NCBI RefSeq assembly: GCF_900115005.1
Contig: NZ_FOUY01000028.1
Location: forward strand, 1-64,000
DNA: 64,000 nucleotides
Direction of reading: 5' to 3'
Source: Pseudonocardia ammonioxydans
Lineage (GTDB): Bacteria > Actinomycetota > Actinomycetes > Mycobacteriales > Pseudonocardiaceae
Shown here: piece after piece, positions 41,192-49,766 of the stretch
Position numbering within the stretch: position 1 is the stretch's first letter
Layout: every line of letters starts with the position of its first letter
Made by a program: the position numbers and the translations under genes
Notes under the pieces: generated by a model
What the model saw: only the letters and a program-made list of their open reading frames with translations
Told to the model about the DNA's origin: nothing
Database searches by the model: none

Positions 41192-41821
41192 ATGCGGGCC
41201 GACGCCAGACTGAACCGCGACCGCATCGTGACCGTCGCACGCCGGCTCGTCGCCGAGCGAGGGCCGGACGTCACCACCGAGGAGATCGCCCGCCGGGCCG
41301 ACGTCGGCGTCGCCACGGTCTACCGTCACTTCCCCGATCGCCCGGCGTTGATCCGCGAGGTGGCGCTCGGCGGCCTCCGGCAGGTGGTCACGATCGCCCG
41401 GGCCGCGGAGGACGAGGAGCCGGATGCCTGGAACGCGCTGTCGCGATTCGTCCTCCGGTCCGCCACGGAGCTGCGCGTGGCGACCTGGCTCTCCCTCTGG
41501 TTCGCCGGCACCTGGGCGGACCTTCGGGCGGACCCCGAGACCCGGCGGCTCCGACGGATCCTGATGACGGTTCTGGACCGGATCGTCCGGCGGGCCCAGG
41601 CGGAGGGTCACGTGCGCGCCGACATCGGCTCGGCCGACGTCGCCGTGATGCTCGCCGCGCTGTTGCGGCCGGTTCCGGGGCTGCCGATCGACCGGCCCCA
41701 CGACGGTGGGGACCGGACCCTCCACCTCATGCTCGACGGCCTGCGCGCGGCACCCCACAACTCCCGGCTGCCGGACGGCGGGTCGACCGTCGCGGAACTG
41801 CTCGACCCCGTCGAGCGTTGA
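41192..41821 (+). CDS. TetR-family transcriptional regulator
   Basis: The 209-residue product from ATG 41192 (GTG 41159 is an alternative adding 11 residues) starts with the TetR helix-turn-helix: RLNRDRIVTVARRLVAERG, VTTEEIARRADVGVATVYRH and FPDRPALIREVALGG. The C-terminal ligand part is of the TetR_C_33-like sort (LSLWFAGTWADLRADPETR, VAVMLAALLRPVPGLPIDRP). It is divergent from the NAT gene, separated by 111 bp with a palindrome, so it is taken as its repressor. No other targets in sight. Confidence 0.85.
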   Translation: MRADARLNRDRIVTVARRLVAERGPDVTTEEIARRADVGVATVYRHFPDRPALIREVALGGLRQVVTIARAAEDEEPDAWNALSRFVLRSATELRVATWLSLWFAGTWADLRADPETRRLRRILMTVLDRIVRRAQAEGHVRADIGSADVAVMLAALLRPVPGLPIDRPHDGGDRTLHLMLDGLRAAPHNSRLPDGGSTVAELLDPVER

Positions 41822-41833
41822 GCCGCGCCGGGA

Positions 41834-41968
41834 TCAGACCTCGTTGCTGATCTCGATCAGGTTCCCGTCGGGGTCGCGCAGGTAGACACTGCGCAGCCGG
41901 CCCCGCGCGCCGGTCCGCTCGACGTCGGCGACGGTCAGCACGAGGTGATCCAGGTGATCGATGCGCAC
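41834..41968 (-). pseudogene. VOC/glyoxalase-family remnant with large internal deletion
   Basis: The 44-codon frame begins IDHLDHLVLTVADVERT, the usual start of a VOC-domain protein, and ends TGARGRLRSVYLRDPDGNLI-EISNEV, its usual end with the metal-ligand Glu. About 80-90 codons of the middle are missing. In intact relatives both junction pieces contain VERT (ADVERT near the start, xVERTGARG near the end), so the deletion is explained by recombination between two short repeats, keeping the frame. It cannot fold as a VOC protein and is best called a remnant. Confidence 0.72.
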
Positions 41969-42046
41969 GCCGCCGATCCTCGCAGCATGCCGGGCCCGGT
42001 GCGGGGTATCCGCCCGCCGGAAGCACACCCGAGGAGAGGACCGACC

Positions 42047-42484
42047 GTGCCCGCCGAGACCCGCAACGGCCCGACCCTGCACCCGATGACCGAGGAGCTC
42101 GCCGGCGGCGCACACTTCGCCTCCGTGTCGACGCTGCTGCCGAGCGGTGCCATCCAGAACCAGACGGTGTGGGTGACCGCCGAGGACGGCCGGATCGGGG
42201 TGAACACCGAGACCCACCGCGTCAAGACGCACAACGTCGAGCGCGACCCCCGCATCACGGTGCTGATCCGCGACGAGCACGACCCGTACCGCTACGCCGA
42301 GGTCCGGGGCCGGGTCACCGGCACCACCACCGGCGACCGGGCCCGGACCCAGGTCGACGAGCTGTCCCGCAAGTACACGGGGCACGACTACCCGCCCGAG
42401 AACATCAAGTCCGAGCGGATCATCCTGTGGGTGACACCGGAGCGGCAGACCGTGATCGACCAGAACCACGGCGTGGCCGACTGA
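42047..42484 (+). CDS. PPOX-fold F420/FMN-dependent oxidoreductase family protein
   Basis: The 145-residue product from GTG 42047 (GAGGAGAGGA upstream) is a split-barrel protein: FASVSTLLPSGAIQNQTVWV, GRIGVNTETHRVKTHNVERD and PRITVLIRDEHDPYRYAEVR followed by GRV. These are marks of the TIGR03618/PPOX class F420-dependent proteins of actinobacteria, such as Rv1155. RVKTHN and the Tyr-rich strand fit F420 phosphate binding. It stands alone between the VOC remnant and the AT-hook gene. Confidence 0.82.
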   Translation: MPAETRNGPTLHPMTEELAGGAHFASVSTLLPSGAIQNQTVWVTAEDGRIGVNTETHRVKTHNVERDPRITVLIRDEHDPYRYAEVRGRVTGTTTGDRARTQVDELSRKYTGHDYPPENIKSERIILWVTPERQTVIDQNHGVAD

Positions 42485-42578
42485 CACCCACACCGGTCGA
42501 CACGCGGGGCCGGGTTGCTCGAACACACGTTCCGACCTCACCCTTGTACCAGGCACAGTCGAGGGAGGACGAGGACAC

Positions 42579-43139
42579 GTGGACGACGATCTGGCGGCCG
42601 GTGGTTCCGCCGGCACCAGCGGTACCAGCACCGACGCGCCGGGGACGGCCCCTGCGGAGCCCGACGCCACCGCGGCGCCAGGCAGCGCCGCAGGAACGGA
42701 CGGGCCCGCGGGAGTCGACGGTGCTCCGGGAACCGACGGCGCTCCCGGAACCGACAGCGCTCCAAAAACCGACAGCGCTCCCGGAACCGACGGCGATCCG
42801 GGAACCGACGGCACGGAGGCGGCGCCCAAGCGCAAGCGCGGGCGGCCGAAGGGGTCGACGGCCCGGACCACCCGGGTCGTGACGATGACGCTCACCGTCA
42901 GCGGCTCGGCCGACGGCGAGTGGCAGGCCGAGCTCAAGCAGGGCCGCACCTGGGTCGCGCGCGGGCTGCCGGTGACGGCGTCGGCGGTGTCGGCGGCCGC
43001 CGCCGCCCTGCACGAGGATCTGGCACGGCCGGTCGACGAGCTCATCGACAGCGCACGGGCGAGCAAGGCGGCGCGCGTCGCCGAGCTCGAGGCGGAGCTG
43101 GAGCAGGCGCGCAAGGACCTGGCCGAGCTGGAACAGTGA
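42579..43139 (+). CDS. DUF6319-like protein with AT-hook and acidic repeat N terminus
   Basis: From GTG 42579 the 186-residue product has three parts. Residues 1-80 are disordered and rich in Ala, Gly, Thr, Asp, with six-residue repeats (APGTDG, 18-bp units at about 42707-42812). Next is KRKRGRPKGST (about 84-94), an AT-hook whose GRP core fits the DNA minor groove. The third part, VVTMTLTVSGSADGEWQAEL to the end, has a beta portion and a coiled-coil-like C terminus (RVAELEAELEQARKDLAELE). I take it as a nucleoid- or DNA-associated protein, family DUF6319 by look; function not known. Confidence 0.65.
   Translation: MDDDLAAGGSAGTSGTSTDAPGTAPAEPDATAAPGSAAGTDGPAGVDGAPGTDGAPGTDSAPKTDSAPGTDGDPGTDGTEAAPKRKRGRPKGSTARTTRVVTMTLTVSGSADGEWQAELKQGRTWVARGLPVTASAVSAAAAALHEDLARPVDELIDSARASKAARVAELEAELEQARKDLAELEQ
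42707..42812 (+). repeat. 18-bp tandem repeats in the AT-hook gene
   Basis: Six imperfect units of GGAACCGACGGCGCTCCC type code for the APGTDG repeats. One unit has changed to AAAACCGACAGCGCTCC. Copy number may vary between strains. Confidence 0.75.
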
Positions 43140-43164
43140 CCGCCCGGTGACCCACCCGCCTGCT

Positions 43165-43917
43165 TCACCCCAGCAGCGGTCCGAGCCGGTCCGCATGGTC
43201 CCGTAGCAGCGCGACCAGGTCCGGATCCGGATCGGTGATCCTCCCGGCCGGCCCGGACAGGGCCAGCCCCGCGACCAGCCGGCGGTCGGCCGGGGACCGG
43301 ACGGCCGCAGCCAGACACCCGCGGTCGGGCCGCAGGCCGCCGGTCTGCGCGGCCAGCCCGTCACGGGCCACGGCCGGCAGCAGCTCGGCCAGCTCGTCGG
43401 GGTCGGTGAGGGTCGCCCCGGTCACCGGCCGCAGGTCGCGGACGAGGGCCCGCCAGTCCGCCTGCTCGGCCAGCAACAACCGCCCGAGCGCGGACGCCTG
43501 CGGCAACCGGGCCAGCAGGTCGGGGTCGCTGGGCGGGTGGTCGGGATCGGGGTCGGCGAGGTGCAGCCGACCGCCGTCGAACACCGCCAGGTGCACGCCC
43601 CAGCGGACCATCCCGCGCAGGTGCTCGACCACGGCGCGGGCGGCCGTCGACGGCCGGGGCACGGCGACCGGTGAGAGCCGGGCGGCGCGGCGCCCCAGCG
43701 CGAACCCGCGCAGGTCCGGCAACCGGACCAGGTACTCGTCCCCCACCAGCAGGTTCAGCACCCGGTAGGTGGTCGCGGGCGGCAGCCGCAGCGCGGCCGA
43801 GATCTCCTTGGCCGTCACCCCCGGTCCGGCGGCGACGACCTCCTCCAGCACGGCCAGCGCCGTCCGGACCGCGCGCGGCTGGCGCCCGCTGATCGGCGGC
43901 CCGCCCGGGCCCGTCAC
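43165..43917 (-). CDS. IclR-family transcriptional regulator
   Basis: The 250-residue protein from GTG 43917 (GTGA overlap with the permease stop) has an N-terminal winged helix, AVRTALAVLEEVVAAGPGVT, AKEISAALRLPPATTYRVLN and LLVGDEYLVRL, followed by the IclR effector domain (VVEHLRGMVRWGVHLAVFDG, RLPQASALGRLLL, RPDRGCLAAAVR). Most IclR proteins control nearby catabolic genes. Here it is downstream of and coupled to an APC permease and faces a second permease plus a copper amine oxidase, so control of amine uptake and oxidation is likely. Confidence 0.85.
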   Translation of the reverse strand: MTGPGGPPISGRQPRAVRTALAVLEEVVAAGPGVTAKEISAALRLPPATTYRVLNLLVGDEYLVRLPDLRGFALGRRAARLSPVAVPRPSTAARAVVEHLRGMVRWGVHLAVFDGGRLHLADPDPDHPPSDPDLLARLPQASALGRLLLAEQADWRALVRDLRPVTGATLTDPDELAELLPAVARDGLAAQTGGLRPDRGCLAAAVRSPADRRLVAGLALSGPAGRITDPDPDLVALLRDHADRLGPLLG

Positions 43918-45323
43918 GCGGCCCGGTCCCACACGTCCGAGGCGACCGTCTCGTCGTAGACGCCGAGATCACGCAGACCGCCGGGCCGCCGCAGCACCGC
44001 GAACCAGGCGGCGGCGGCCAGCAGCGCCGCGAGCAGCACGATCCCGGTGGTCGGGACCGTCACCACGAACCCGGCCAGGGCGGCGAGCAGTGCTGGCACC
44101 GCCACCACCGCGGTCAGCACCGCCGCCGGGGTGAGTTCCCCGATCCGGCGCAGGAACAACGGCGCCGCCAGGCAGACCAGGACGTAGGTGATCAGGAACC
44201 CGATCGTCGCGCCGGCGAGCAGCGCGACCAGCACCGCACCCGTCGGGACGCCGGCCAGGACCGGCACGACGACCGCCGCCGTCGCCGCCGGGACACCGGC
44301 CACGGCCGCGACGTGCGGGGTCCGGAACCGCCGGTGCGTGCGGCCCAGCGCCGCCGGGACCGCGCCGTCGCGGGCCAGCGAGAACAGCACCCGCGACAGC
44401 GCCGTCGCCGTCGCCACCGCGCAGGCCAGGAAGGACAGCACCAGGGCGGCGTCGAGCACCGGTGGGATCCACCACCAGCCGCGGGCGGTGGCGAGCACCT
44501 GGACCGGCTGGGGCTGCGCGGCGAGCCCGCCCGGAACCCCGGCGAACCCGTTGACCTGCACTCCGGCGGCGAACACGTAGAGCACGCCGGTGATGCCCGC
44601 GGTCGCGAGCACCGCCCGGGGCACCGAACGGAACGGACGCCGCGCCTCGGCGCCCAGCGATGTCGCCACCTCGAAGCCGATGAACGCCGCGAGCGCGGGC
44701 AGCACCCCGGCGACCAGCCCGCCCGCCCCCGGCGACGGCGAGGCGGGCGCGGGCGCCCCGGCGAGCGGGCCGCCGGCCAGCAGCAGCACGAACACGCCGA
44801 CCAGCACCGCGACGGCAACCGCTTCGACCAGCAGCACCACCCGTGCCGCGAGCCGCACCCCGCGCACCACCAGCGCGGTCACCAGGACGCCGCCGACGAG
44901 CGCGGCACCGGCCGGGAACCAGGAGCCGCCCGCCCCGAACGGCGCGAGCAGTGCCCCCAGGTACAACGCGGCGCCGGCGAGCGCGGCCCCGCACAGCAAC
45001 AGGTAGCCAGCCACCCCAGCGATGCCGCCGGCGAACGCCGCCGCCGACCCGAGCCCCTGCGCGGTCAGCGTGTAGAGCCCGCCCGGGGCGGCCATCCGCG
45101 TGGTGAACCGGCCGATGCTCGCGGCGACCAGCACCGCAAGGACGGTGGCCGCGACGAACGCCCACACGGTGTACGGCCCGGCCGTCCCGGCGACGATGAC
45201 GGGGGTCGCCGCCATCGCCGCCGACGGGGCCGAGCCGGCGATCGACTGGGCGACGACGTCGGCCGGCCCGAGCCGGCGCCGGACCAGCCCGTGCACCGGC
45301 GAACGATCGCGCAGCCCACCCAC
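43914..45323 (-). CDS. APC-superfamily amino acid/polyamine permease
   Basis: The product has 469 residues from GTG 45323 (GTG 45329 is also possible, but too near to GGAGG). It has twelve or so membrane segments with the APC start DVVAQSIAGSAPSAAMAATP, GGLYTLTAQGLGSAAAFAGG in the TM3 region, FIGFEVATSLGAEARRPFRS in TM6 and CAVATATALSRVLFSLARDG in TM8. APC carriers import amino acids or amines by exchange or cation symport. The IclR gene overlaps its 3' end and the other APC permease with amine oxidase lies divergently, so a biogenic amine or amino acid is the probable substrate. Confidence 0.86.
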   Translation of the reverse strand: MGGLRDRSPVHGLVRRRLGPADVVAQSIAGSAPSAAMAATPVIVAGTAGPYTVWAFVAATVLAVLVAASIGRFTTRMAAPGGLYTLTAQGLGSAAAFAGGIAGVAGYLLLCGAALAGAALYLGALLAPFGAGGSWFPAGAALVGGVLVTALVVRGVRLAARVVLLVEAVAVAVLVGVFVLLLAGGPLAGAPAPASPSPGAGGLVAGVLPALAAFIGFEVATSLGAEARRPFRSVPRAVLATAGITGVLYVFAAGVQVNGFAGVPGGLAAQPQPVQVLATARGWWWIPPVLDAALVLSFLACAVATATALSRVLFSLARDGAVPAALGRTHRRFRTPHVAAVAGVPAATAAVVVPVLAGVPTGAVLVALLAGATIGFLITYVLVCLAAPLFLRRIGELTPAAVLTAVVAVPALLAALAGFVVTVPTTGIVLLAALLAAAAWFAVLRRPGGLRDLGVYDETVASDVWDRAA

Positions 45324-45557
45324 ACCCACACCTCCGTCCCGGTCAGGCGATGATCGTCGGACCGGCACACTATCGCTCGATGACGACGCCGTGACCAGCG
45401 TCGATGGGTCGAATGAGAAAACTCGGCCGACGGTTCCCACGCCGCGGGAACGGTCGGTACGGTGATTCGCACCACTCGGGACCGGTCGTTGTGCGCGGCG
45501 CACGGCAGGAGTGACGGTGCCCGCCGTCCACACCGCCACTCGCCGGAGGAGGCGCCG
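45324..45557. promoter_or_regulatory. Divergent control region of the amine-use genes, with GTTCCC-N7-GGGAAC dyad
   Basis: The 234-bp gap carries GTTCCC (45433-45438) and GGGAAC (45446-45451), an exact inverted repeat with a 7-bp spacer, a form acceptable for an IclR dimer. TACGGT (45458-45463) just after it fits a -10 element for the plus-strand operon. An AT-richer GAATGAGAAAACTCG lies at 45411-45425. Confidence 0.5.
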
Positions 45558-47042
45558 ATGAGCGCACCACCGTCCGACCCGCAGGTCCCCGCCCCGACCG
45601 GTTCCGCCCGGGCTCCCGGGCACCGGCTGCGGGGCTCGCTCGGCGCAGGCTCGATCGTGTTCATGGTGGTGGCCGCCGCGGCGCCGCTGACCGTGGTCGC
45701 CGGCACCGTCCCGCTCGGTCTCTCGGCGGGCAACGGGGCCGCCTTCCCGGCCACGTTCGCACTCTGCGCGGTGGTGCTGCTGCTGTTCGCGGTCGGGTTC
45801 TGCGCGATGTCCCGGCACGTCCCCGAGGCCGGGGCGTTCTACTCCTACATCGCCCGCGGGCTCGGCGCCGCGCCCGGGCTCGGGTCGGCGTTCCTCGCGC
45901 TCGTCACCTACACCGCGGTGCAGGCCGCGGTGTACGGCTACCTCGGCGCCACCCTCGACGCCGTCGTCCAGCACTACGGCGGGCCCGCCGTGCCCTGGTA
46001 CCTCTACGCGGCCGCGGCACTGGTCGTCGCCGGGGTGCTCGGCTTCCGGCACATCGAGCTGTCCGGCAAGGTGCTGGGCGTCCTGCTGGTCGCCGAGGTC
46101 GCGATCGTGCTGGTGTTCGACGCCGTCGTCGCCGTCACCGGCGGGCTCGGCCCCGGCCGGTCCACGGCGCTGCTGGTGCCCTCGGAGATCCTCTCCGGCT
46201 CGCTCGGCATCGCGATCATGTTCGCGATCGCGTCGTTCATCGGGTTCGAGGCGACCGCGGTGTTCCGCGACGAGGCCCGCGACCCCGAGCGCACCGTCCC
46301 GCGCGCCACCTACCTCGCACTGGTGCTGATCGGCGCGTTCTACACGGTCTCGGCGTGGGCGGTGGTCTCCGCCTGGGGCGACGCCGACGCCGTCGCACGG
46401 GCCGGCGAGGACCCCGGCAACATGATCGTCTCGACGATCACCGCCGTGCTCGGCCCCGTCGGCGGGGACGTGGCCCAGGTCCTGCTGGTGACCAGCCTGT
46501 TCGCCGCGCTCCTGTCGTTCCACAACGTGCTGGCGCGCTACCTGTTCGCGCTCGGCAACGCCGGGACGATGCCCGGGGCGTTCGGCCGCAGCCACCCCCG
46601 GCACGCCTCGCCGCACGCGGCGTCGCTCGCCCAGTCGGGGACGGCGCTGCTGCTGATCGTGGTCTTCGCCGTGACCGGGATGGACCCGGTGACCCAGGTG
46701 TTCGCCTGGATGGCCGGCACCGCGACCCTCGGCGTACTGACCCTGATGGCGCTGACCTGCCTGGCCGTGCTCGTGTTCTTCGCCCGGTCCCGCGCCGACC
46801 GCAGGCTCTGGCACACCCGGCTCGCCCCGGCACTCGGCCTGGCCGGGCTGCTGACCTGCCTCGCGCTGACCGTCGCGAACTTCCCGACCTTGATCGGCGG
46901 CTCGCCCGCGCTGGCGACCGCGATCGGCGCCGTCCTCGTCGTCGCGTTCGCCGGGGGTGCCCTGTGGTCCCGGCGCGTGCCGCACCCCGTTCCCGTCCAG
47001 GTCTCAACCCGACACACCGTCGACACCACGGAGGATCGATGA
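45558..47042 (+). CDS. APC-superfamily amino acid/amine permease (amine oxidase operon)
   Basis: The 494-residue protein from ATG 45558 (AGGAGG six nt upstream) has about twelve membrane segments. It shows LGAGSIVFMVVAAAAPLTVV at TM1, ALCAVVLLLFAVGFCAMSRH, EAGAFYSYIARGLGAAPGL in the TM3 region, FAIASFIGFEATAVFRDEAR in TM6 and FAALLSFHNVLARYLFALGN in TM8. Its stop overlaps the ATG of the copper amine oxidase gene by four bases, so the two are made together; the natural inference is uptake of the primary amine that the oxidase consumes. Confidence 0.88.
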   Translation: MSAPPSDPQVPAPTGSARAPGHRLRGSLGAGSIVFMVVAAAAPLTVVAGTVPLGLSAGNGAAFPATFALCAVVLLLFAVGFCAMSRHVPEAGAFYSYIARGLGAAPGLGSAFLALVTYTAVQAAVYGYLGATLDAVVQHYGGPAVPWYLYAAAALVVAGVLGFRHIELSGKVLGVLLVAEVAIVLVFDAVVAVTGGLGPGRSTALLVPSEILSGSLGIAIMFAIASFIGFEATAVFRDEARDPERTVPRATYLALVLIGAFYTVSAWAVVSAWGDADAVARAGEDPGNMIVSTITAVLGPVGGDVAQVLLVTSLFAALLSFHNVLARYLFALGNAGTMPGAFGRSHPRHASPHAASLAQSGTALLLIVVFAVTGMDPVTQVFAWMAGTATLGVLTLMALTCLAVLVFFARSRADRRLWHTRLAPALGLAGLLTCLALTVANFPTLIGGSPALATAIGAVLVVAFAGGALWSRRVPHPVPVQVSTRHTVDTTEDR

Positions 47043-48940
47043 CCGCCGTCCAGGAGCCCCGCACCCACGCCGGGCACCCGCTGACCATGACCACCGAGGC
47101 CGAGGTCACCGCGGTCCGGGAGGTACTCGCCGCGGCCGGGATGCTCGGCGAGCACGTCCGGTACGCCTTCTTCGCGCCGGAGGAACCCGCCAAGGCCGAC
47201 GTCCTGGCGTTCGACGGCGGGGAGCCCGAGCGCCGCTTCCGGGCCGTCCTGCTGGACCTGTCGTCCGGCCGGTCCTGGGACACCGTCGTGTCCGCGACCG
47301 CGCGCGAGCTGGTGTCCTGCCGGGAGCTGGAGCCCGAGCACGACGGCCAGCCGCCGATCATCGACTCGGAGTTCGAGTTCATCGAGGACGTGCTCAACGG
47401 CTCTCCCGACTGGCTGGCCGCGCTGGAGAAGCGCGGGATCGAGCCGGCGTCGGTGCGGGCGGTCCCGCTCTCGGCCGGGGTCTACGACTACCCGGAGGAG
47501 AAGGGTCGCCGGATCGCCCGCGCGTTCGGGTTCCGGCAGGACTTCGAGGCCGACCACCCGTGGGCGCACCCGATCGACGGGCTGGTCGCCTACATCGACC
47601 TCACCGCCCGCAGCGTCGACCGGGTGGTCGACTCCGGCGTCGTCGACGTGCCGCAGGCCGGTGGCAACTTCGACGACCCGTCCGTGCAGGGCGAGCACAT
47701 GACCTCGCTGAAGCCGATCGAGATCACCCAGCCCGAGGGGCGCTCGTTCACCGTGACCGACGGTCGCGTCCGCTGGGGCAAGTGGGACCTGCGGATCGGG
47801 TTCAACGAGCGCGAGGGCCTGACGCTGCACCAGATCGCCTTCGACGAGCGGCCCGTCTGCTACCGGGCCTCGGTCGCCGAGATGGTGGTGCCCTACGCCG
47901 ATCCGGCGCCGGTGCGCTTCTGGCAGAACTACTTCGACTGCGGCGAGTACATGTTCGCCCGCTACGCCGACTCGCTGCAGCTGGGTTGCGACTGCCTGGG
48001 CGACATCCACTACGTGGACGCCACCATCGCCGACGACTTCGGCAACCCGAAGACCATCGGCAACGCGATCTGCATGCACGAGGAGGACTACGGCGTCCTC
48101 TGGAAGCACTCCGACATCTTCACCGGGTCCCGCGAGGTGCGCCGCCAGCGCCGGCTGGTGATCTCGTTCTTCACCCCGATCGGCAACTACGACTACGGCT
48201 TCTACTGGTACCTCTACCTCGACGGCACGATCGAGCTGGAGTGCAAGGCGACCGGCATCGTGTTCACCTCCGGCACGCCGGGCGAGTACGCCACCGAGAT
48301 CGCGCCCGGCCTCGGCGCGCCGTACCACCAGCACCTGTTCTCGGCGCGGCTGGACATGACCGTCGACGGCCTGACCAACGCCGTCGAGGAGGTGGAGGCG
48401 GCGCGCGTCCCGATGGGCGAGGCCAACCCCTACGGCAACGCCTTCGCCCGCCGCTCGACCCGGCTGACCCGCGAGTCCGAGGCGCAGCGCGACGCCGCGC
48501 CGGGCACCGGGCGGGTCTGGCACGTGGTCAACCCCGAGAAGCGCAACGCGCTCGGGCAACCGGTCGGGTACGTGCTGCACCCGCTGGGGCAGCCGACCCT
48601 GCTCGCCGACGAGGCGTCGTCGATCCACGCGCGGGCGACGTTCGCGTCGAAGGCGTTGTGGGTGACCCGCTACGACCCGGCCGAGCGCTACTCGGCGGGC
48701 GACTTCGTCAACCAGAACCCGGGCGGGGCCGGGCTGCCGTCCTACGTGGCGGCCGACCGCGACATCGACGGCGAGGACGTCGTGCTGTGGCACACGTTCG
48801 GGCTGACGCACTTCCCGCGTCCGGAGGACTGGCCGGTCATGCCGGTCGATTACACGGGTTTCACGCTGAAGCCGGCCGGGTTCTTCGACCGGAACCCGGC
48901 GCTCGACGTGCCGCCGACGACGGCGAAGCACTGCCACTGA
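47039..48940 (+). CDS. Copper amine oxidase (primary-amine oxidase, TPQ enzyme)
   Basis: The 633-residue protein matches bacterial copper amine oxidases such as the Arthrobacter enzyme, with similar length. TPQ arises from the Tyr in GNYDY (Tyr384). The catalytic-base region is NYFDCGEY. Copper ligands are in YHQHLFSARLDM (two His) and LTHFPRPEDWPVMP (third His). CDCLGDIHYVD and AICMHEEDYG carry Cys that may pair. It has no signal peptide, so it acts in the cytoplasm, converting a primary amine to aldehyde, ammonia and hydrogen peroxide. Coupled to an APC permease and facing an IclR regulator and a second permease, it points to growth on amines such as tyramine, phenethylamine or histamine; the choice cannot be made from sequence. 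Confidence 0.93.
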   Translation: MTAVQEPRTHAGHPLTMTTEAEVTAVREVLAAAGMLGEHVRYAFFAPEEPAKADVLAFDGGEPERRFRAVLLDLSSGRSWDTVVSATARELVSCRELEPEHDGQPPIIDSEFEFIEDVLNGSPDWLAALEKRGIEPASVRAVPLSAGVYDYPEEKGRRIARAFGFRQDFEADHPWAHPIDGLVAYIDLTARSVDRVVDSGVVDVPQAGGNFDDPSVQGEHMTSLKPIEITQPEGRSFTVTDGRVRWGKWDLRIGFNEREGLTLHQIAFDERPVCYRASVAEMVVPYADPAPVRFWQNYFDCGEYMFARYADSLQLGCDCLGDIHYVDATIADDFGNPKTIGNAICMHEEDYGVLWKHSDIFTGSREVRRQRRLVISFFTPIGNYDYGFYWYLYLDGTIELECKATGIVFTSGTPGEYATEIAPGLGAPYHQHLFSARLDMTVDGLTNAVEEVEAARVPMGEANPYGNAFARRSTRLTRESEAQRDAAPGTGRVWHVVNPEKRNALGQPVGYVLHPLGQPTLLADEASSIHARATFASKALWVTRYDPAERYSAGDFVNQNPGGAGLPSYVAADRDIDGEDVVLWHTFGLTHFPRPEDWPVMPVDYTGFTLKPAGFFDRNPALDVPPTTAKHCH

Positions 48941-48954
48941 TCCCGACCGCCTCC

Positions 48955-48989
48955 CCCGCCCGGGCCGCGCCCGCACCCGGGCGGGGGAT
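48955..48989 (+). terminator. Terminator hairpin after the amine oxidase operon
   Basis: CCCCCGCCCGGG (48955-48966) pairs perfectly with CCCGGGCGGGGG (48978-48989) over an 11-nt loop, 14 bp after the stop codon. Confidence 0.75.
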
Positions 48990-49093
48990 GCACGCCCCGG
49001 AGCGGGCAACGTCCGGACCCCGCACGTTGCCGGGTCCCGGCAACCGACATGGATTCTGCCGCGTCCCGTGGTAGGTCTCGTGTCAGGGATTCC

Positions 49094-49140
49094 GTACGAG
49101 CCTCGTTGGCAGGCCTCGTACCAGAAAGTTGACGTACGAG
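49094..49140. promoter_or_regulatory. GTACGAG triple repeat upstream of the GreA-like gene
   Basis: GTACGAG occurs at 49094-49100 and 49134-49140, with its inverted copy CTCGTAC at 49115-49121, evenly spaced by about 20 bp, two helix turns. AAAGTTGACG inside is AT-richer than the surroundings. This spacing fits cooperative binding of a repressor or activator near the promoter. Confidence 0.5.
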
Positions 49141-49149
49141 GAGTGCGCC

Positions 49150-49602
49150 GTGACCGTGGACACCAACAGGATCTGGCTGACCGAGAGCCGCTACGCCGAG
49201 CTGAGCGCGGAGCTGCGCGACCTGCTCCAGCAGCGGGCGGTGAGCGGCGCCGCGGACGTGCCGGACGACCTGCCGGACACCACGGCGCAGCGCGACCGCG
49301 AGCAGCGCATCCGGCGGCTGCAGGAGCTGCTCAGCGACCCGGTCGTCGGCGAGACCCCGCCGGACGACGGCGTCGTCGAGCCCGGCATGGAGGTGACGGT
49401 CCGCTACGACGACGGCGAGGTCGAGACCTTCCTGCTCGCCCACGACGAGGACCGGGCGCGGGTGTCCATGGCCTGCTCCCCCGACTCCCCGCTCGGGCGC
49501 GCGCTGCTCGGTTCCCGTCAGGGCGACCACGTCACCTACCAGCTGCCCCACGGCGGCGAGGCCGGCTGCACGCTGGTGCGGGTGGTGCCGTACGCGACAT
49601 GA
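49150..49602 (+). CDS. GreA/GreB-family elongation-factor-like protein
   Basis: The 150-residue product from GTG 49150 has a helical N-terminal part (ESRYAELSAELRDLLQQRAV, REQRIRRLQELLSDPVVGET) and a C-terminal FKBP-like GreA domain (VEPGMEVTVRYDDGEVETFL, SPDSPLGRALLGSRQGDHVT). In true GreA the coiled-coil tip has two acidic residues that enter the RNA polymerase secondary channel; here the tip region DVPDDLPDTTAQRD is acidic but the coiled coil is short. It may bind RNA polymerase without full cleavage-stimulating activity. The upstream GTACGAG repeats suggest special regulation. Confidence 0.78.
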   Translation: MTVDTNRIWLTESRYAELSAELRDLLQQRAVSGAADVPDDLPDTTAQRDREQRIRRLQELLSDPVVGETPPDDGVVEPGMEVTVRYDDGEVETFLLAHDEDRARVSMACSPDSPLGRALLGSRQGDHVTYQLPHGGEAGCTLVRVVPYAT

Positions 49603-49766
49603 TCTGATCTGCCGGGGCCCGGCAACCACGGGAGGCAGGACCGGGGGCGCTCGCGCGCGCCCGGTTGCGGGTGCCGACGCCCCGGCAGAGGATCGCGCGG
49701 TGGCCGTCGTGCCCCGACGCGAGCGCGGAACCACGGCACGGAGGGGCAGTGCAGGAGGCAGTGCCG

